The translations under genes were made by a program, and so were the position numbers. Below the pieces are notes generated by a model. It saw nothing but the letters and a program-made list of their open reading frames with translations. It did not search any database and was not told the origin of the DNA. From Streptomyces sp. NBC_00335 (lineage in GTDB: Bacteria; Actinomycetota; Actinomycetes; Streptomycetales; Streptomycetaceae): a stretch of 64,000 bases of DNA. Below, in pieces: positions 47,823-57,939 of this stretch (the first letter of the stretch is position 1; every line of letters starts with the position of its first letter). Where the stretch lies: NCBI RefSeq assembly GCF_036127095.1, contig NZ_CP108006.1, forward strand, positions 5,323,501 to 5,387,500. The letters run 5' to 3'.

Positions 47823-48689
47823 CTACGCCTCCAGCCCGCGCGGGGTCAGGACCGTCTCGGCCAGGGAGGCCAGCCAGTCCACGAACAGCGCCAGCGCCAC
47901 CGTCAGCACCGAGCCCAGCACCAGCACCGGCATCCGCTGGGTCTGGATCCCGGAGGTGATGAGGTCGCCCAGGCCCCCGCCGCCGCCGAAGGTGGCCAGG
48001 GTCGCGGTGCCGACGTTGAGGACGAGGGCCGTCCGTACGCCCGCCAGGATCAGCGGGACCGCCAGCGGCAGTTCCACCTTCATCAGCGTTCCCATGGCGG
48101 ACATCCCGATCCCGCGCGAGGCCTCCACCAGCTGCGGGTCGATCCCGCGCAGCCCCGCGACGGTGTTGGACAGCACGGGCAGGACGGCGTAGGCGACCAT
48201 GCCGATGATCGCCGTCGAGGGGCCGATGCCGAGCCAGATGACCAGCAGGGCCAGCAGGCCGATGGCCGGGGTGGCCTGGCCGATGTTGGCGACGGCGGTG
48301 ACCAGCGGGGCCGCCCGGCGCAGGCCGCGGCGGGTGAGGGCGATGCCGAGCGGGATCGCGATGACCAGCACCCAGAAGGTGGAGATCGCGGTGAGCTGGA
48401 CGTGCTGCCACAGCCGCAGCTCGACGTTGCCGTCCGCGAGGGAGTTCTCGGCGATCGTGTCGAGGGTGGCGTTGGTGATCCACAGGTACGTGGCCAGCAG
48501 CACCAGTGCCAGCACGATGGGCAGGGTCACCAGCCGGGCCCAGGTGAGCCGGCGCCCGGGGCGGGGCGGCGCGGTGGAGGTCATGACCTCCTCGGCGGGA
48601 TCGGGCTCCTCCGGGTCGCGGAAGACGTGGCCCCCCAGCTCGTGCTCGCCGGGCGGGCGTTCGGGGGAGACGGGGTTGCGCGGGCTCAT
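47823..48689 (-). CDS. Glycine betaine ABC transporter permease (distal)
   Basis: The 288-residue inner-membrane permease starts with about 50 cytoplasmic acidic/polar residues, then six hydrophobic segments. The EAA loop that docks on the ATPase reads VEASRGIGMSAMGTLMKVELPLAVPLILAG, with the conserved G at the expected spacing. The ATG at 48689 has GGAGGG directly upstream and overlaps the ATPase stop (ATGA). Compared with the first permease of the operon it carries the longer N-terminus. Confidence 0.92.
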   Translation of the reverse strand: MSPRNPVSPERPPGEHELGGHVFRDPEEPDPAEEVMTSTAPPRPGRRLTWARLVTLPIVLALVLLATYLWITNATLDTIAENSLADGNVELRLWQHVQLTAISTFWVLVIAIPLGIALTRRGLRRAAPLVTAVANIGQATPAIGLLALLVIWLGIGPSTAIIGMVAYAVLPVLSNTVAGLRGIDPQLVEASRGIGMSAMGTLMKVELPLAVPLILAGVRTALVLNVGTATLATFGGGGGLGDLITSGIQTQRMPVLVLGSVLTVALALFVDWLASLAETVLTPRGLEA

Positions 48690-49999
48690 GAGCCCTCCGT
48701 ACCGTCCCGGAGCCCCTCCAGGTCCCGCTCGACGCGGTGGTGGCGCAGCTCCTCCAGGTCGTGCGCGTGCTCGGCCGCCGTCAGCCGGTCGGCCTCCAGC
48801 ATCTCGTGCACGGAGTTCATCAGGGTCTCCATGTCCACGACGCCGATGTACTCGCCGCGCCGCCCGGTGACGGCCACCCGGCCGCCGCTGTCGGTGAGTA
48901 CGGCCTCCAGGGCGTCGTGCAGGGTCGCGTCGCGGGTCACGGTGTCGTGCACGAGCTGGCCGGCCCGGGCGAGGGAGCCCTTGGCGCGCATCAGGTCGCC
49001 GCGGCGCAGCCATTTGTACGGGCGGCCGCGCCGGTCCAGCATCAGGAGCTCGTTGCCCTGGCCGGCGCGCAGGGTGTTGAAGATCTGCTGGAGCGGGTCG
49101 TCCACGGACACGGTCGGGAACTCGGCGATCTCCACGTCCCGCACCCGGGTGAGGTTGAGCCGCTTGAGCGCCGCCCCGGCGCCGACGAACCCGGAGACGA
49201 AGTCGTCGGCGGGGTTGGTGAGGATGGCCTCGGGGGTGTCGAACTGGGCGATGTGCGAGCGTTCGCGCAGGACGGCGATCCGGTCGCCCAGCTTGATGGC
49301 CTCGTCGAAGTCGTGGGTGACGAAGACGATCGTCTTGTGCAGCTCGTGCTGGAGCCGGATCAGCTCGTCCTGGAGGTGGTCGCGGGTGATGGGGTCGACG
49401 GCGCCGAAGGGCTCGTCCATCAGCAGGACCGGCGGGTCGGCGGCGAGGGCCCGGGCCACGCCCACGCGCTGCTGCTGGCCGCCGGAGAGCTGGCGCGGGT
49501 AGCGGCCGTGGAACTCGCGCGGGTCCAGGCCGACCAGGTCGAGCATCTCCTCCACCCGGTCCTTCACGCGGGACTTGGACCAGCCGGTCATCTTCGGGAC
49601 CAGGGCGATGTTCTCGGCGACCGTCATGTGCGGGAAGAGCCCGGAGGACTGGATCGCGTACCCGATCTTGCGGCGCAGTTTGACCGGGTCCATGTCGGTG
49701 ACGTCCTCGTCGCCGATGCGGATCCGGCCCGAGGTGGGCTCGATCAGCCGGTTGATCATCTTGAGGGTGGTGGACTTCCCGCAGCCGGAGGGGCCGACGA
49801 ACACCACCAGCTCGCCCGCCTTGATCTCCATCGAGACGTCGTCGACGGAGGGGTTGGGGTTGCCGGGGTAGCGCTTGGTGAGGTTCTCCAGCTGGATGGT
49901 GGCGCCGGAGGCGGAGGCGGAGGCCGGCCGGGTCTCGGTCGGCGGGGCCTCGGTCGGCAGCTTCTCGGACTTCGGGGCCTCGGACGTCGGTTCAGACAC
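48686..49999 (-). CDS. Glycine betaine ABC transporter ATP-binding protein with CBS domains
   Basis: The 437-residue ATPase of an OpuC-type importer has Walker A GPSGCGKST, signature LSGGQQQRVGVARAL, Walker B LLMDEPFGAVDP and H-loop FVTHD. From about residue 285 it has two CBS domains (FPTVSVDDPLQQIF and DATLHDALEAVL...RGEYIGVVDMETL) that in the family sense ionic strength or nucleotides. About 30 low-complexity Pro/Glu/Ser residues precede the ATPase core. It overlaps both flanking permease genes (by 4 and 8 nt), so it is tightly coupled to them. Confidence 0.94.
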   Translation of the reverse strand: MSEPTSEAPKSEKLPTEAPPTETRPASASASGATIQLENLTKRYPGNPNPSVDDVSMEIKAGELVVFVGPSGCGKSTTLKMINRLIEPTSGRIRIGDEDVTDMDPVKLRRKIGYAIQSSGLFPHMTVAENIALVPKMTGWSKSRVKDRVEEMLDLVGLDPREFHGRYPRQLSGGQQQRVGVARALAADPPVLLMDEPFGAVDPITRDHLQDELIRLQHELHKTIVFVTHDFDEAIKLGDRIAVLRERSHIAQFDTPEAILTNPADDFVSGFVGAGAALKRLNLTRVRDVEIAEFPTVSVDDPLQQIFNTLRAGQGNELLMLDRRGRPYKWLRRGDLMRAKGSLARAGQLVHDTVTRDATLHDALEAVLTDSGGRVAVTGRRGEYIGVVDMETLMNSVHEMLEADRLTAAEHAHDLEELRHHRVERDLEGLRDGTEGS

Positions 50000-50639
50000 G
50001 GATTCCCCTCGGGATGGTGAGACGGCCGAGCAGCACGTACGCGGCGTCGAAGAGCAGGGCGAGGATGACGACGCCGAGGGTCCCCGCCAGGACCTGGTTG
50101 ATGGCGTTGGCGCTGCCGAGCGAGGCGATCCCGCGGAAGATCTCGTTGCCCAGGCCCGGCCCGGAGGCGTAGGCGGCGATGGCCGCGATGCCCATCAGCA
50201 TCTGCGTGGAGACCCGGATGCCGGTCAGGATCGGCGGCCAGGCGAGCGGCAGCTCCACCTTCAGCAGCTGGGCGCCGCGCGACATCCCGATGCCCTTGGC
50301 GGCATCGACCAGGGCCGGATCCACCCCGCGCAGCCCCACGATGGAGTTGCGGACGATGGGCAGCAGTCCGTACAGGGTCAGGGCGATCACGGTCGGCGCG
50401 ACGCCGAGGCCGACGATCGGGATCAGCAGGCCGATCATGGCGAGCGAGGGGATGGTCAGCACCGTGGAGGTGGAGGTGACCGCGAGGTTCCCAGCCCAGC
50501 CGCTGCGGTAGGTCAGGACGCCGATGGCGACGCCGAGGGCGGTCGCGATCAGCATGCACTGGAAGACGGCGCTGGCGTGCTGGAAGGCGTCGGTGAGGAG
50601 CTGCTGGTGGCGGTTGGACAGGTAGGCCCAGAAACTCAC
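49992..50639 (-). CDS. Glycine betaine ABC transporter permease (proximal)
   Basis: The 215-residue permease opens the operon. It has five to six hydrophobic segments and the EAA motif VDAAKGIGMSRGAQLLKVELPLAWPPILTG. There is no extra N-terminal region, unlike the distal permease. The start lies 40 nt after the stop of the Lrp-type regulator gene on the same strand, so the regulator may lead the transcript. Confidence 0.92.
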   Translation of the reverse strand: MSFWAYLSNRHQQLLTDAFQHASAVFQCMLIATALGVAIGVLTYRSGWAGNLAVTSTSTVLTIPSLAMIGLLIPIVGLGVAPTVIALTLYGLLPIVRNSIVGLRGVDPALVDAAKGIGMSRGAQLLKVELPLAWPPILTGIRVSTQMLMGIAAIAAYASGPGLGNEIFRGIASLGSANAINQVLAGTLGVVILALLFDAAYVLLGRLTIPRGIRV

Positions 50640-50679
50640 GCCACGTCACCTCGTCCGTCGTTGCCGCAGGTCGGTCGGA

Positions 50680-51150
50680 TCAGTCGTCCTCGGCCGCCTG
50701 TTCGACCAGGGGGATGATCCGCAAGGGTACGGGATTTTCCATGACAATCGCCGTCGAAGCCCTCACGATGCCATCAAAAGCGACAACTCGGTCGATCACC
50801 CGTTGAAGGTCCGCGTTGGACCGGGCCACGAGCCGGCACAGCATGTCCCCGTGCCCGGTCGTCGTGTGCAGTTCCAGCACCTCCGGAACCCCGTCCAAGT
50901 GCGCCCGTACGTCCGCGCCTTGCCCCTGCTTGATCTCCAGCGTGGCGAAGGCCGTCACCGGGTACCCCAGGGCCGCCGGATCCACCTGCGGACCGAACCC
51001 CCGGATGACTCCGTTCGACTGAAGCCGGTCCAGCCGGGCCTGCGCCGTACCGCGCGCCACGCCGAGCCGGCGCGAGACCTCCAGGACCCCGATCCGGGGC
51101 TCGCGGGCGAGCAGGACGATGAGCCTGCCGTCGAGCTCGTCGATTCCCAT
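50680..51150 (-). CDS. Lrp/AsnC-family transcriptional regulator
   Basis: The 156-residue protein has the AsnC helix-turn-helix (IDELDGRLIVLLAREPRIGVLEVSRRLGVARGTAQARLDRL) and the RAM ligand domain (VTAFATLEIKQG, LHTTTGHGDMLCRLVARSNADLQRVI). CGGAGG lies six bases before the ATG at 51150. Its gene diverges from hpd, and in S. coelicolor an AsnC-type gene occupies the same position. Lrp-type regulators often control the adjacent amino-acid catabolic gene, here tyrosine breakdown, with tyrosine or a related acid as likely ligand (inference). Confidence 0.93.
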   Translation of the reverse strand: MGIDELDGRLIVLLAREPRIGVLEVSRRLGVARGTAQARLDRLQSNGVIRGFGPQVDPAALGYPVTAFATLEIKQGQGADVRAHLDGVPEVLELHTTTGHGDMLCRLVARSNADLQRVIDRVVAFDGIVRASTAIVMENPVPLRIIPLVEQAAEDD

Positions 51151-51214
51151 GGGTGCCTCCGGGGCGGTCGGTCGGTGGTCATAGTGCACAGATATCCCAG
51201 TCATGGTCGGCTGA

Positions 51215-52435
<1,221 letters not shown>

Positions 52436-52459
52436 ATCGCGAAGTCCGGGCTCCCGGCC

Positions 52460-52610
52460 CGCACCGTGAACGCCGGCGGGGCTGGATCCATCCAGCCCCG
52501 CCGGCGTCTGAGGCAGGGGGTACCCCCTGCGGTAGCTGGGGGAGGGTCCGGGCGGAGCCCGGTTTCGGGAAGGGGCGGGGTGGGGGAGGCCCCGCGCAGC
52601 GGCTCCCCGC
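52460..52610. repeat. Dispersed G/C-rich palindromic repeat, copy 3
   Basis: Contains the hairpin annotated as a terminator, then a CGGAGCCCGGTTTCGGGAAGG block and GGGCGGGGTGGGGGA. The same block occurs in inverted orientation at 63115-63180. Confidence 0.65.
52471..52506. terminator. Terminator hairpin between hpd and the TPR gene
   Basis: CGCCGGCGGGGCTGGA (52471-52486) pairs perfectly with TCCAGCCCCGCCGGCG (52491-52506) around TCCA. It lies 35 nt after the hpd stop, between convergent genes. Confidence 0.75.
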
Positions 52611-52618
52611 CCGGCCGC

Positions 52619-54109
52619 CTACGGCTTCGGCTTCGGCTTGGCAGCCGGCTTCGCCTTCGGGAGTTCCGGGGCCACCCACGGCTTGGTGGGCTGCATGTTC
52701 TCCGGGCCGCCCGCCGGGGGCTTGCCGATCGTCGCCAGGGCCTGCTTGGCCAGCGGGGCCCGCACCGGCGAGAACCGCGGGTTCGTCCGCAGGGCCTCCT
52801 CCAGGTGCCGCCGCGCCCCGGCCACGTCGCCCAGGCCGCGCTCGATCACCGCCCGGTGGTACGAGAACTCCGCGAGCCGCAGCCCCTGCTCCGTGGCCTT
52901 CTTCGCGTACTCCAGAGCCGCCGCGTCGTCGCCCGTCTTGTGCAGCGCCCAGCCCAGCGCGTCCGCCACCGGCAGGCTCTTGTGCCGGGCCCACTCCGCC
53001 GTGAGGCGCCGTACGGCCGCCGTCGGGTCGCCGTGGTCCGCCTCGAACCGGCCCAGGAGCAGCTCCTCGTTCACCCCGCTCCGGGCGGCCTGCGCCGCGA
53101 TCCCGTCGTACACCGCCTTCGCCTCGTCGCCCCGCCCCAGCGACTCCAGCAGTTCGCCCAGCTCCAGCGACAGCGCCGGCACCGCGGCCCGCCCCAGCGC
53201 CAGCCGGTAGTCCCGTACGGCCTCCCCGCCCCGGCCCAGCGCCGCCAGCACCCGCGCCCGGCCGCCCAGCGCCTGCGCCTGCGCCGGATCGGTGCGCAGC
53301 GCGGCCTCGTACTGCTTCAGGGCCTCCGCGTCGTCGCCGCGCTCCCACGCCAGCTCCCCGAGCCGGAACAGCACGTACGCCTTCTCCGCAGGGGCCTTCG
53401 CCGCGCCTCCCGCGTGCTCCATGGACATGGTCGCGTCCTCGCGCCAGCCCCGGTCCCGGTACACCTGAGAGGCCTTCATGAAGGCCGCCAGCCCCGGACG
53501 CAGGTCCACCAGGCTCTCCATCGCCTTCTCCGCGGCCTTGTAGTCCCCGAGACCGCCGTACGCGTCCACGAGCACCGGGTACGCCGTCCACCGCTTCGGC
53601 GCTTGCGCCCGTACGAGCTCGCCCCACTTCTTGCCGGTCCCGAAGTCCCGCCGGGCGTTGGCCAGCGTGCCCATGCCCGTCATCGCGTCGAAGTTGCCCT
53701 TCTCGGCCGGACGCAGCTCCAGCGAGCGCTTCAGCGCGCCCTCCGCCTTCGGGTACCAGCCGGGATCGGCCGTCCGCCGCGCCTGCTCCAGGTACGCCGA
53801 TCCCAGCACCGCCCACGAGGCCTCGTCGTCCGGGTGCTCCGCGACCCACTTCTCCCGGTCGAGGACCAGCGCCGACAGGTCCACCGCCGCCACCGGCGCA
53901 CCCATGCCGACCGCCGCGCGGGCCCGCTCGCTGGGCCCCGGCGGGCGCGCGTCGTCGCCCGTGCGGGCCGGCCGGATCAGCAGGGCCCCGGCGATCAGGA
54001 CGACCAGGGCCGCCGCCGCCACGAGCGTCTTGCGGCCGGTGAAGGTCACGGGCGGGGCAGCCTGCTGCTGCCTCTCCTGAGAGACGAATGCATCGCGCAT
54101 AGGGTCCAT
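52619..54109 (-). CDS. Tetratricopeptide-repeat membrane protein
   Basis: The 496-residue protein has an N-terminal cytoplasmic start, one membrane helix (TLVAAAALVVLIAGALLI) and then about ten helical repeats of the TPR type (ASWAVLGSAYLEQARRT; LRPAEKGNFDAMTGMGTLANAR; AYVLFRLGELAWERGDDAEAL; ALGWALHKTGDDAAALEYAK). It ends in a Lys/Pro/Ala tail. It probably scaffolds protein interactions at the outer face of the membrane. The start is the ATG at 54109; an ATG three codons later is equally possible. It is divergent from the FAD-oxidase gene with 96 bp between. Confidence 0.85.
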   Translation of the reverse strand: MDPMRDAFVSQERQQQAAPPVTFTGRKTLVAAAALVVLIAGALLIRPARTGDDARPPGPSERARAAVGMGAPVAAVDLSALVLDREKWVAEHPDDEASWAVLGSAYLEQARRTADPGWYPKAEGALKRSLELRPAEKGNFDAMTGMGTLANARRDFGTGKKWGELVRAQAPKRWTAYPVLVDAYGGLGDYKAAEKAMESLVDLRPGLAAFMKASQVYRDRGWREDATMSMEHAGGAAKAPAEKAYVLFRLGELAWERGDDAEALKQYEAALRTDPAQAQALGGRARVLAALGRGGEAVRDYRLALGRAAVPALSLELGELLESLGRGDEAKAVYDGIAAQAARSGVNEELLLGRFEADHGDPTAAVRRLTAEWARHKSLPVADALGWALHKTGDDAAALEYAKKATEQGLRLAEFSYHRAVIERGLGDVAGARRHLEEALRTNPRFSPVRAPLAKQALATIGKPPAGGPENMQPTKPWVAPELPKAKPAAKPKPKP

Positions 54110-54205
54110 GGAGTCACTGTGCGTCAATATGAAGAGCTCGCCGAGGTGTCCGAAGAGCGTCGCGGGCGTGTTCACACCGATGGCCCCGGGTGCCACGCTG
54201 GCCCC

Positions 54206-55624
54206 ATGGCTGACACAGTTGACGAAGTTGATGGCGGGTCACGCGAGCTCCACGAGCTCGACGAGCTCCACGCGCTCCTCCTCGAAGGCCTCCCGCCCGA
54301 GGCACTGCTCACCGACCCCGGGGTGACCGCCTCCTACGCCACCGACATGGCCAGCTTCTGCGCCGCCGGCACCCCGGCCGCCGTGGTCCTGCCCCGGACC
54401 GTGGAACAGGTCCAGCACGTCCTGCGCACCGCCCACGCGCTGCGCGTACCCGTGGTTCCCCAGGGCGCCCGTACCGGTCTGTCGGGCGCGGCCAACGCCT
54501 CCGACGGCTGCATCGTGCTCTCCCTCGTGAAGATGGACCGGATCCTGGAGATCGACACCGTCGACCGGATCGCCGTCGTCGAACCGGGCGTCGTCAACGC
54601 CGTCCTCTCCCGCGCCGTCGCCGCGCGCGGACTGCACTACCCGCCGGACCCCTCCAGCTGGGAGCAGTGCACCATCGGCGGGAACATCGGCACCGCCGCC
54701 GGAGGTCTGTGCTGCGTCAAGTACGGGGTCACCGCCGAGTACGTGCTGGGCCTCGACGTGGTCCTCGCCGACGGAAGGCTCCTGCAGACCGGCCGGCGCA
54801 CCGCCAAGGGCGTCGCGGGGTACGACCTCACCCGCCTGTTCGTCGGCTCCGAAGGCAGCCTCGGCGTCGTCGTCCGGGCCGTCCTCGCGCTGCGCCCGGC
54901 CCCGCCCCGCCAGCTCGCCCTCGCCGCCGAGTTCCCCTCCGCCGCGGCCGCCTGCGAAGCCGTCTGCGCGATCATGGAGGCCGGTCTGACGCCCTCGCTG
55001 CTGGAACTGATGGACCGTACGACCGTCCGCGCCGTCAACGCGCTCGGCAAGATGGGCCTGCCCGAAACCACCGAGGCCCTGCTGCTCGCCGCCTTCGACA
55101 CCCCGCACGCGCCCGAGGACCTGGCCGCCGTGGGCGCCCTGTGCACCGCCGCCGGAGCGAGCGCCGTCGTACCGGCCGAGGACGCGGCCGAGTCCGAACT
55201 GCTGCTCCAGGCGCGCCGGATGGCCCTGCCCGCCCTGGAGGCCCTGCGGCCCGCGACGATGATCGACGACGTGTGCGTACCGCGCACCCGGCTCGCCGAG
55301 ATGCTGGACGGGACCGCGGCCATCGCCCGTGCGCACGACCTGCTCATCGGGGTCTGCGCGCACGCGGGCGACGGGAACACCCACCCCATCGTCTGCTTCG
55401 ACCCCGCCGACGAGGACGAGACCCGGCGGGCCCGCGCGTCCTTCGAGGAGATCATGGCGCTGGGCCTCGAACTGGGCGGCACCATCACGGGCGAGCACGG
55501 GGTCGGCGTCCTGAAGAAGGAGTGGCTCGCCCGCGAACTCGGCCCGGTGGGACTGGAGATGCAGCGCGCCGTCAAGCACGCCTTCGACCCGGAGGGACTG
55601 CTCAACCCGGGCAAGCTCTTCTGA
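54206..55624 (+). CDS. FAD-linked oxidase, glycolate oxidase GlcD-like
   Basis: The 472-residue flavoenzyme oxidises a 2-hydroxy acid such as glycolate or lactate. The FAD-binding 4 domain is clear: VVLPRTVEQVQHVLRTAHAL, VVPQGARTGLSGAAN, TIGGNIGTAAGGLCCVKYG and GSEGSLGVV. The C-terminal oxidase domain has CAHAGDGNTHPIV with the catalytic/metal His residues, and GEHGVGVLKK. No GlcE or GlcF partner is nearby, so it may act alone, as D-lactate dehydrogenase relatives do. The ATG at 54206 begins MADTVDEVDG; the long frame upstream is unused. Confidence 0.92.
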   Translation: MADTVDEVDGGSRELHELDELHALLLEGLPPEALLTDPGVTASYATDMASFCAAGTPAAVVLPRTVEQVQHVLRTAHALRVPVVPQGARTGLSGAANASDGCIVLSLVKMDRILEIDTVDRIAVVEPGVVNAVLSRAVAARGLHYPPDPSSWEQCTIGGNIGTAAGGLCCVKYGVTAEYVLGLDVVLADGRLLQTGRRTAKGVAGYDLTRLFVGSEGSLGVVVRAVLALRPAPPRQLALAAEFPSAAAACEAVCAIMEAGLTPSLLELMDRTTVRAVNALGKMGLPETTEALLLAAFDTPHAPEDLAAVGALCTAAGASAVVPAEDAAESELLLQARRMALPALEALRPATMIDDVCVPRTRLAEMLDGTAAIARAHDLLIGVCAHAGDGNTHPIVCFDPADEDETRRARASFEEIMALGLELGGTITGEHGVGVLKKEWLARELGPVGLEMQRAVKHAFDPEGLLNPGKLF

Positions 55625-55630
55625 GCCGCG

Positions 55631-55702
55631 GCTCCTCGTCGAGCCACGGCCCTTCGTCGAGGCACGGCTCCCCGCCGAGTCACAGCTCCCCGTCCGCCGA
55701 CT
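55631..55702. repeat. 18-bp tandem repeat, four degenerate units
   Basis: Units GCTCCTCGTCGAGCCACG, GCCCTTCGTCGAGGCACG, GCTCCCCGCCGAGTCACA and GCTCCCCGTCCGCCGACT follow one another. The last two run into the 3' end of ssgG on the minus strand. Confidence 0.6.
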
Positions 55703-56159
55703 CGTCCGACGGCCACGGGTCGCGCATCCACAGCTCGTCGGCCGGCGTCGGGGCCAGCAGCTCGGCCAGCGCCGCGTCCAGGCCGAGCCGGTCGGCCTCG
55801 GTGCCGGGCGGCACGATCCGCAGGGTCCGCTCCAGCCAGGCCGACACCGACACGGCGGGAGCCTCCAGCAGGGCGTCGCCGTCGGGGGAGCTGAGCGCCA
55901 TGCACAGGACGGCCTGCTGGCCGACCTTCGTGGGCCAGATCCGCACGTCGCCGTGGCCGCACGGGCGGAACACCCCCTCGACCAGCAGCTCGCGGGCGAA
56001 GGTCCAGTTGACCGGGGTGCTGGAGCCGGTGTGGAAGGTGATGTGCACGGCGTACGGGTCGTCCGTCAGGTACAGCAGCCGGGCGGGGACGGGGACGCTG
56101 CGCTCGGGGGACAGGACCAGCTTCAGTTCCAGCTCGCGCTCGACGACGGGGTGCTGCAT
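55680..56159 (-). CDS. ssgG: SsgA-like protein SsgG
   Basis: SsgA-like proteins occur only in sporulating actinomycetes and steer septum placement and spore-wall events; SsgG is needed for correct septum positioning in S. coelicolor, where as I recall it is SCO2924. The 159 residues carry the family sequence LELKLVLSPERSVPVPARLLYL, YAVHITFHTGSSTPVNWTFARELL and GDVRIWP. The ATG at 56159 (MQHPVVERELEL) has GAAGTGAGG upstream. The gene is convergent with the FAD oxidase. Confidence 0.93.
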   Translation of the reverse strand: MQHPVVERELELKLVLSPERSVPVPARLLYLTDDPYAVHITFHTGSSTPVNWTFARELLVEGVFRPCGHGDVRIWPTKVGQQAVLCMALSSPDGDALLEAPAVSVSAWLERTLRIVPPGTEADRLGLDAALAELLAPTPADELWMRDPWPSDESADGEL

Positions 56160-56445
56160 GGCGGCCTCACTTCGGTACGGGTGCGTGTTCGGGTGCTGCG
56201 CGGGGCCGGACAACCGGCCCACACCCGCAGAGAGCGCCGAAGTGCCCGGGTATGACGCGACTTCGCGAGGCGCATCGAGGATTGGCCGAAATCAATCGGC
56301 TGACCGAAAGCTTCCGTACAGGGCTGTGTTCGTCTGCGTTCGCCCGATCGCTTGGATTCTCCCGTTACCGGACCTGCCGGGGGGCGGTTCTTGGCTATGG
56401 TCCACCCCTGCAAGAAGCCTCAAGCCACGATCGGAGTTGGGGACA

Positions 56446-57861
56446 TTGACGGCCTCCCCTGGTGACGGCGAGCACGCGGCCCGCGAGGGCTACTACCCAG
56501 ATCCGTCCATCCCCGGGTACGTCAGGTTCTGGAACGGCCTGAACTGGGTTCCCGGTACGAGCCGCCCCGCGGCCCCTGCCGACGAGACGGGTCCCGTGTT
56601 CCTCGACCAGACGGGTGTGAGCGAGGCGCTGCGCGAGCCGGAGCGATGGCCGCGGCCCGAGCCTGCCCCCCGGCCGGCCGCCGACTCCTGGCCGGAGCCC
56701 GCCGCACCGCGGCCGCAGCCCGCCCCCCGCGCGGAGTCCGGGGCGTGGCCCGAGCCCGCTCCCCGGCAGGAGCCCGAGCCCTGGCCGGAGCCCGCTGCCC
56801 GGGCGGAGACCGGGCGCGGGGAGCAGCCCGGTGCGGACCCCGAGCCCGCGGGATGGCAGGTCGACCCGCTCCACCAGGCCGGGTTCGGCGGGCCGCGCGA
56901 CCACCGGGTGTCCTGGGGCCACGAGGAGGCCGCAGCCGCCCGCCCCGGCGGGATCTCCCTGGCCCGCCCGCCGGTACCGGCCCCCGCGCAGGCCCCCGCC
57001 TCCAGCCCGGCCCCCGCCGCCGTCCCGGCCCCGGCGGGCGTGTCCGCCGCCCTGCCCGCGCAGGCGTCCGCTTCCGCCGCCCCGGGCGGCCTCGGGATCC
57101 TCTCGGCGCCCTCGCCCGTTCCGGCGGCCCCCGCGCCCGCCCCCGCCGCCGCCCCCGACCCCGTGTGGCCCGCCGCCCCGGGTGCGCCGGGCTCGGACCC
57201 GGAGCCGGTGGGGCGCGTGCGGCCCGCGCGGCGCCCGGCCCCGGCCCCGGCCCCGGCCGCCGCGGCGGAGCCCGCCCGGCGCCCGGCCCCCGTAGAGCCG
57301 GCGGACCGTGCGGAGCGGGCCGAGGCCGCAGCGGCCCCCGCACCGCGTCCCGCCAGGACCGGACGCGCGGTGTTCGAGCGGATGGCGGAGCGGGCCGTGC
57401 GCCCCGCCGGGCTCGTGCGCCGCGCGACGGCCCGGCTGCTGGACTCCCTCGTGTACGCCGCCGTCGCGACCGGGGTGGCGCTGCCCCTCGTACCCGCGGC
57501 GACCGCGCACCTCCAGGCCAAGGTGGACGCCGCCCGGGCGGGCGGCCGCACCACCACCGTGTGGCTGCTCGACGGGACCATCGCGGGCTCACTGGGCCTC
57601 GTCCTGGGCGCCGTCCTCCTCTTCGGCGTCTTCTACGAAGCCCTGCCCACCGCCCGTTGGGGCCGCACCCCCGGCAAGAAGCTGCTCGGCGTACGGGTCC
57701 TCGCCACCGCCACGCTGCGCCCGCCCCGCTTCGGCGCCGCGCTGCGCCGCTGGCTCGTGTACGCCTTCCTGGGCCTCCCGGGGGCCCTGTGGGCCCTCGG
57801 GGACCGCCAGCGCCGCCGGACCCTCCACGACCGCGCGGCAAGGACGTACGTGGCCCGCTAG
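56446..57861 (+). CDS. RDD-family membrane protein with N-terminal DUF2510 domain
   Basis: The N-terminal 35 residues are a DUF2510 module (EGYYPDPSIPGYVRFWNGLNW). A long disordered region rich in Pro, Ala and Glu follows (about residues 45-305), with repeated WPEPA-type units. The C-terminal RDD domain has LVRRATARLLDSLVYAAVA, GRTPGKKLLGVRVLATA and FLGLPGALWALGD, with two to three membrane helices. Function is unknown; some RDD proteins transport cations. The TTG at 56446 has GGAG nine bases upstream. Another RDD gene follows 78 nt on. Confidence 0.87.
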   Translation: MTASPGDGEHAAREGYYPDPSIPGYVRFWNGLNWVPGTSRPAAPADETGPVFLDQTGVSEALREPERWPRPEPAPRPAADSWPEPAAPRPQPAPRAESGAWPEPAPRQEPEPWPEPAARAETGRGEQPGADPEPAGWQVDPLHQAGFGGPRDHRVSWGHEEAAAARPGGISLARPPVPAPAQAPASSPAPAAVPAPAGVSAALPAQASASAAPGGLGILSAPSPVPAAPAPAPAAAPDPVWPAAPGAPGSDPEPVGRVRPARRPAPAPAPAAAAEPARRPAPVEPADRAERAEAAAAPAPRPARTGRAVFERMAERAVRPAGLVRRATARLLDSLVYAAVATGVALPLVPAATAHLQAKVDAARAGGRTTTVWLLDGTIAGSLGLVLGAVLLFGVFYEALPTARWGRTPGKKLLGVRVLATATLRPPRFGAALRRWLVYAFLGLPGALWALGDRQRRRTLHDRAARTYVAR

Positions 57862-57939
57862 GGCCCTCGCGCGCCCGCTCGTCCCCCGAATGGACGCGTC
57901 CCCGTTGCGGGCCGCTGCGCGCCGGGTTCGACTCGGGCC

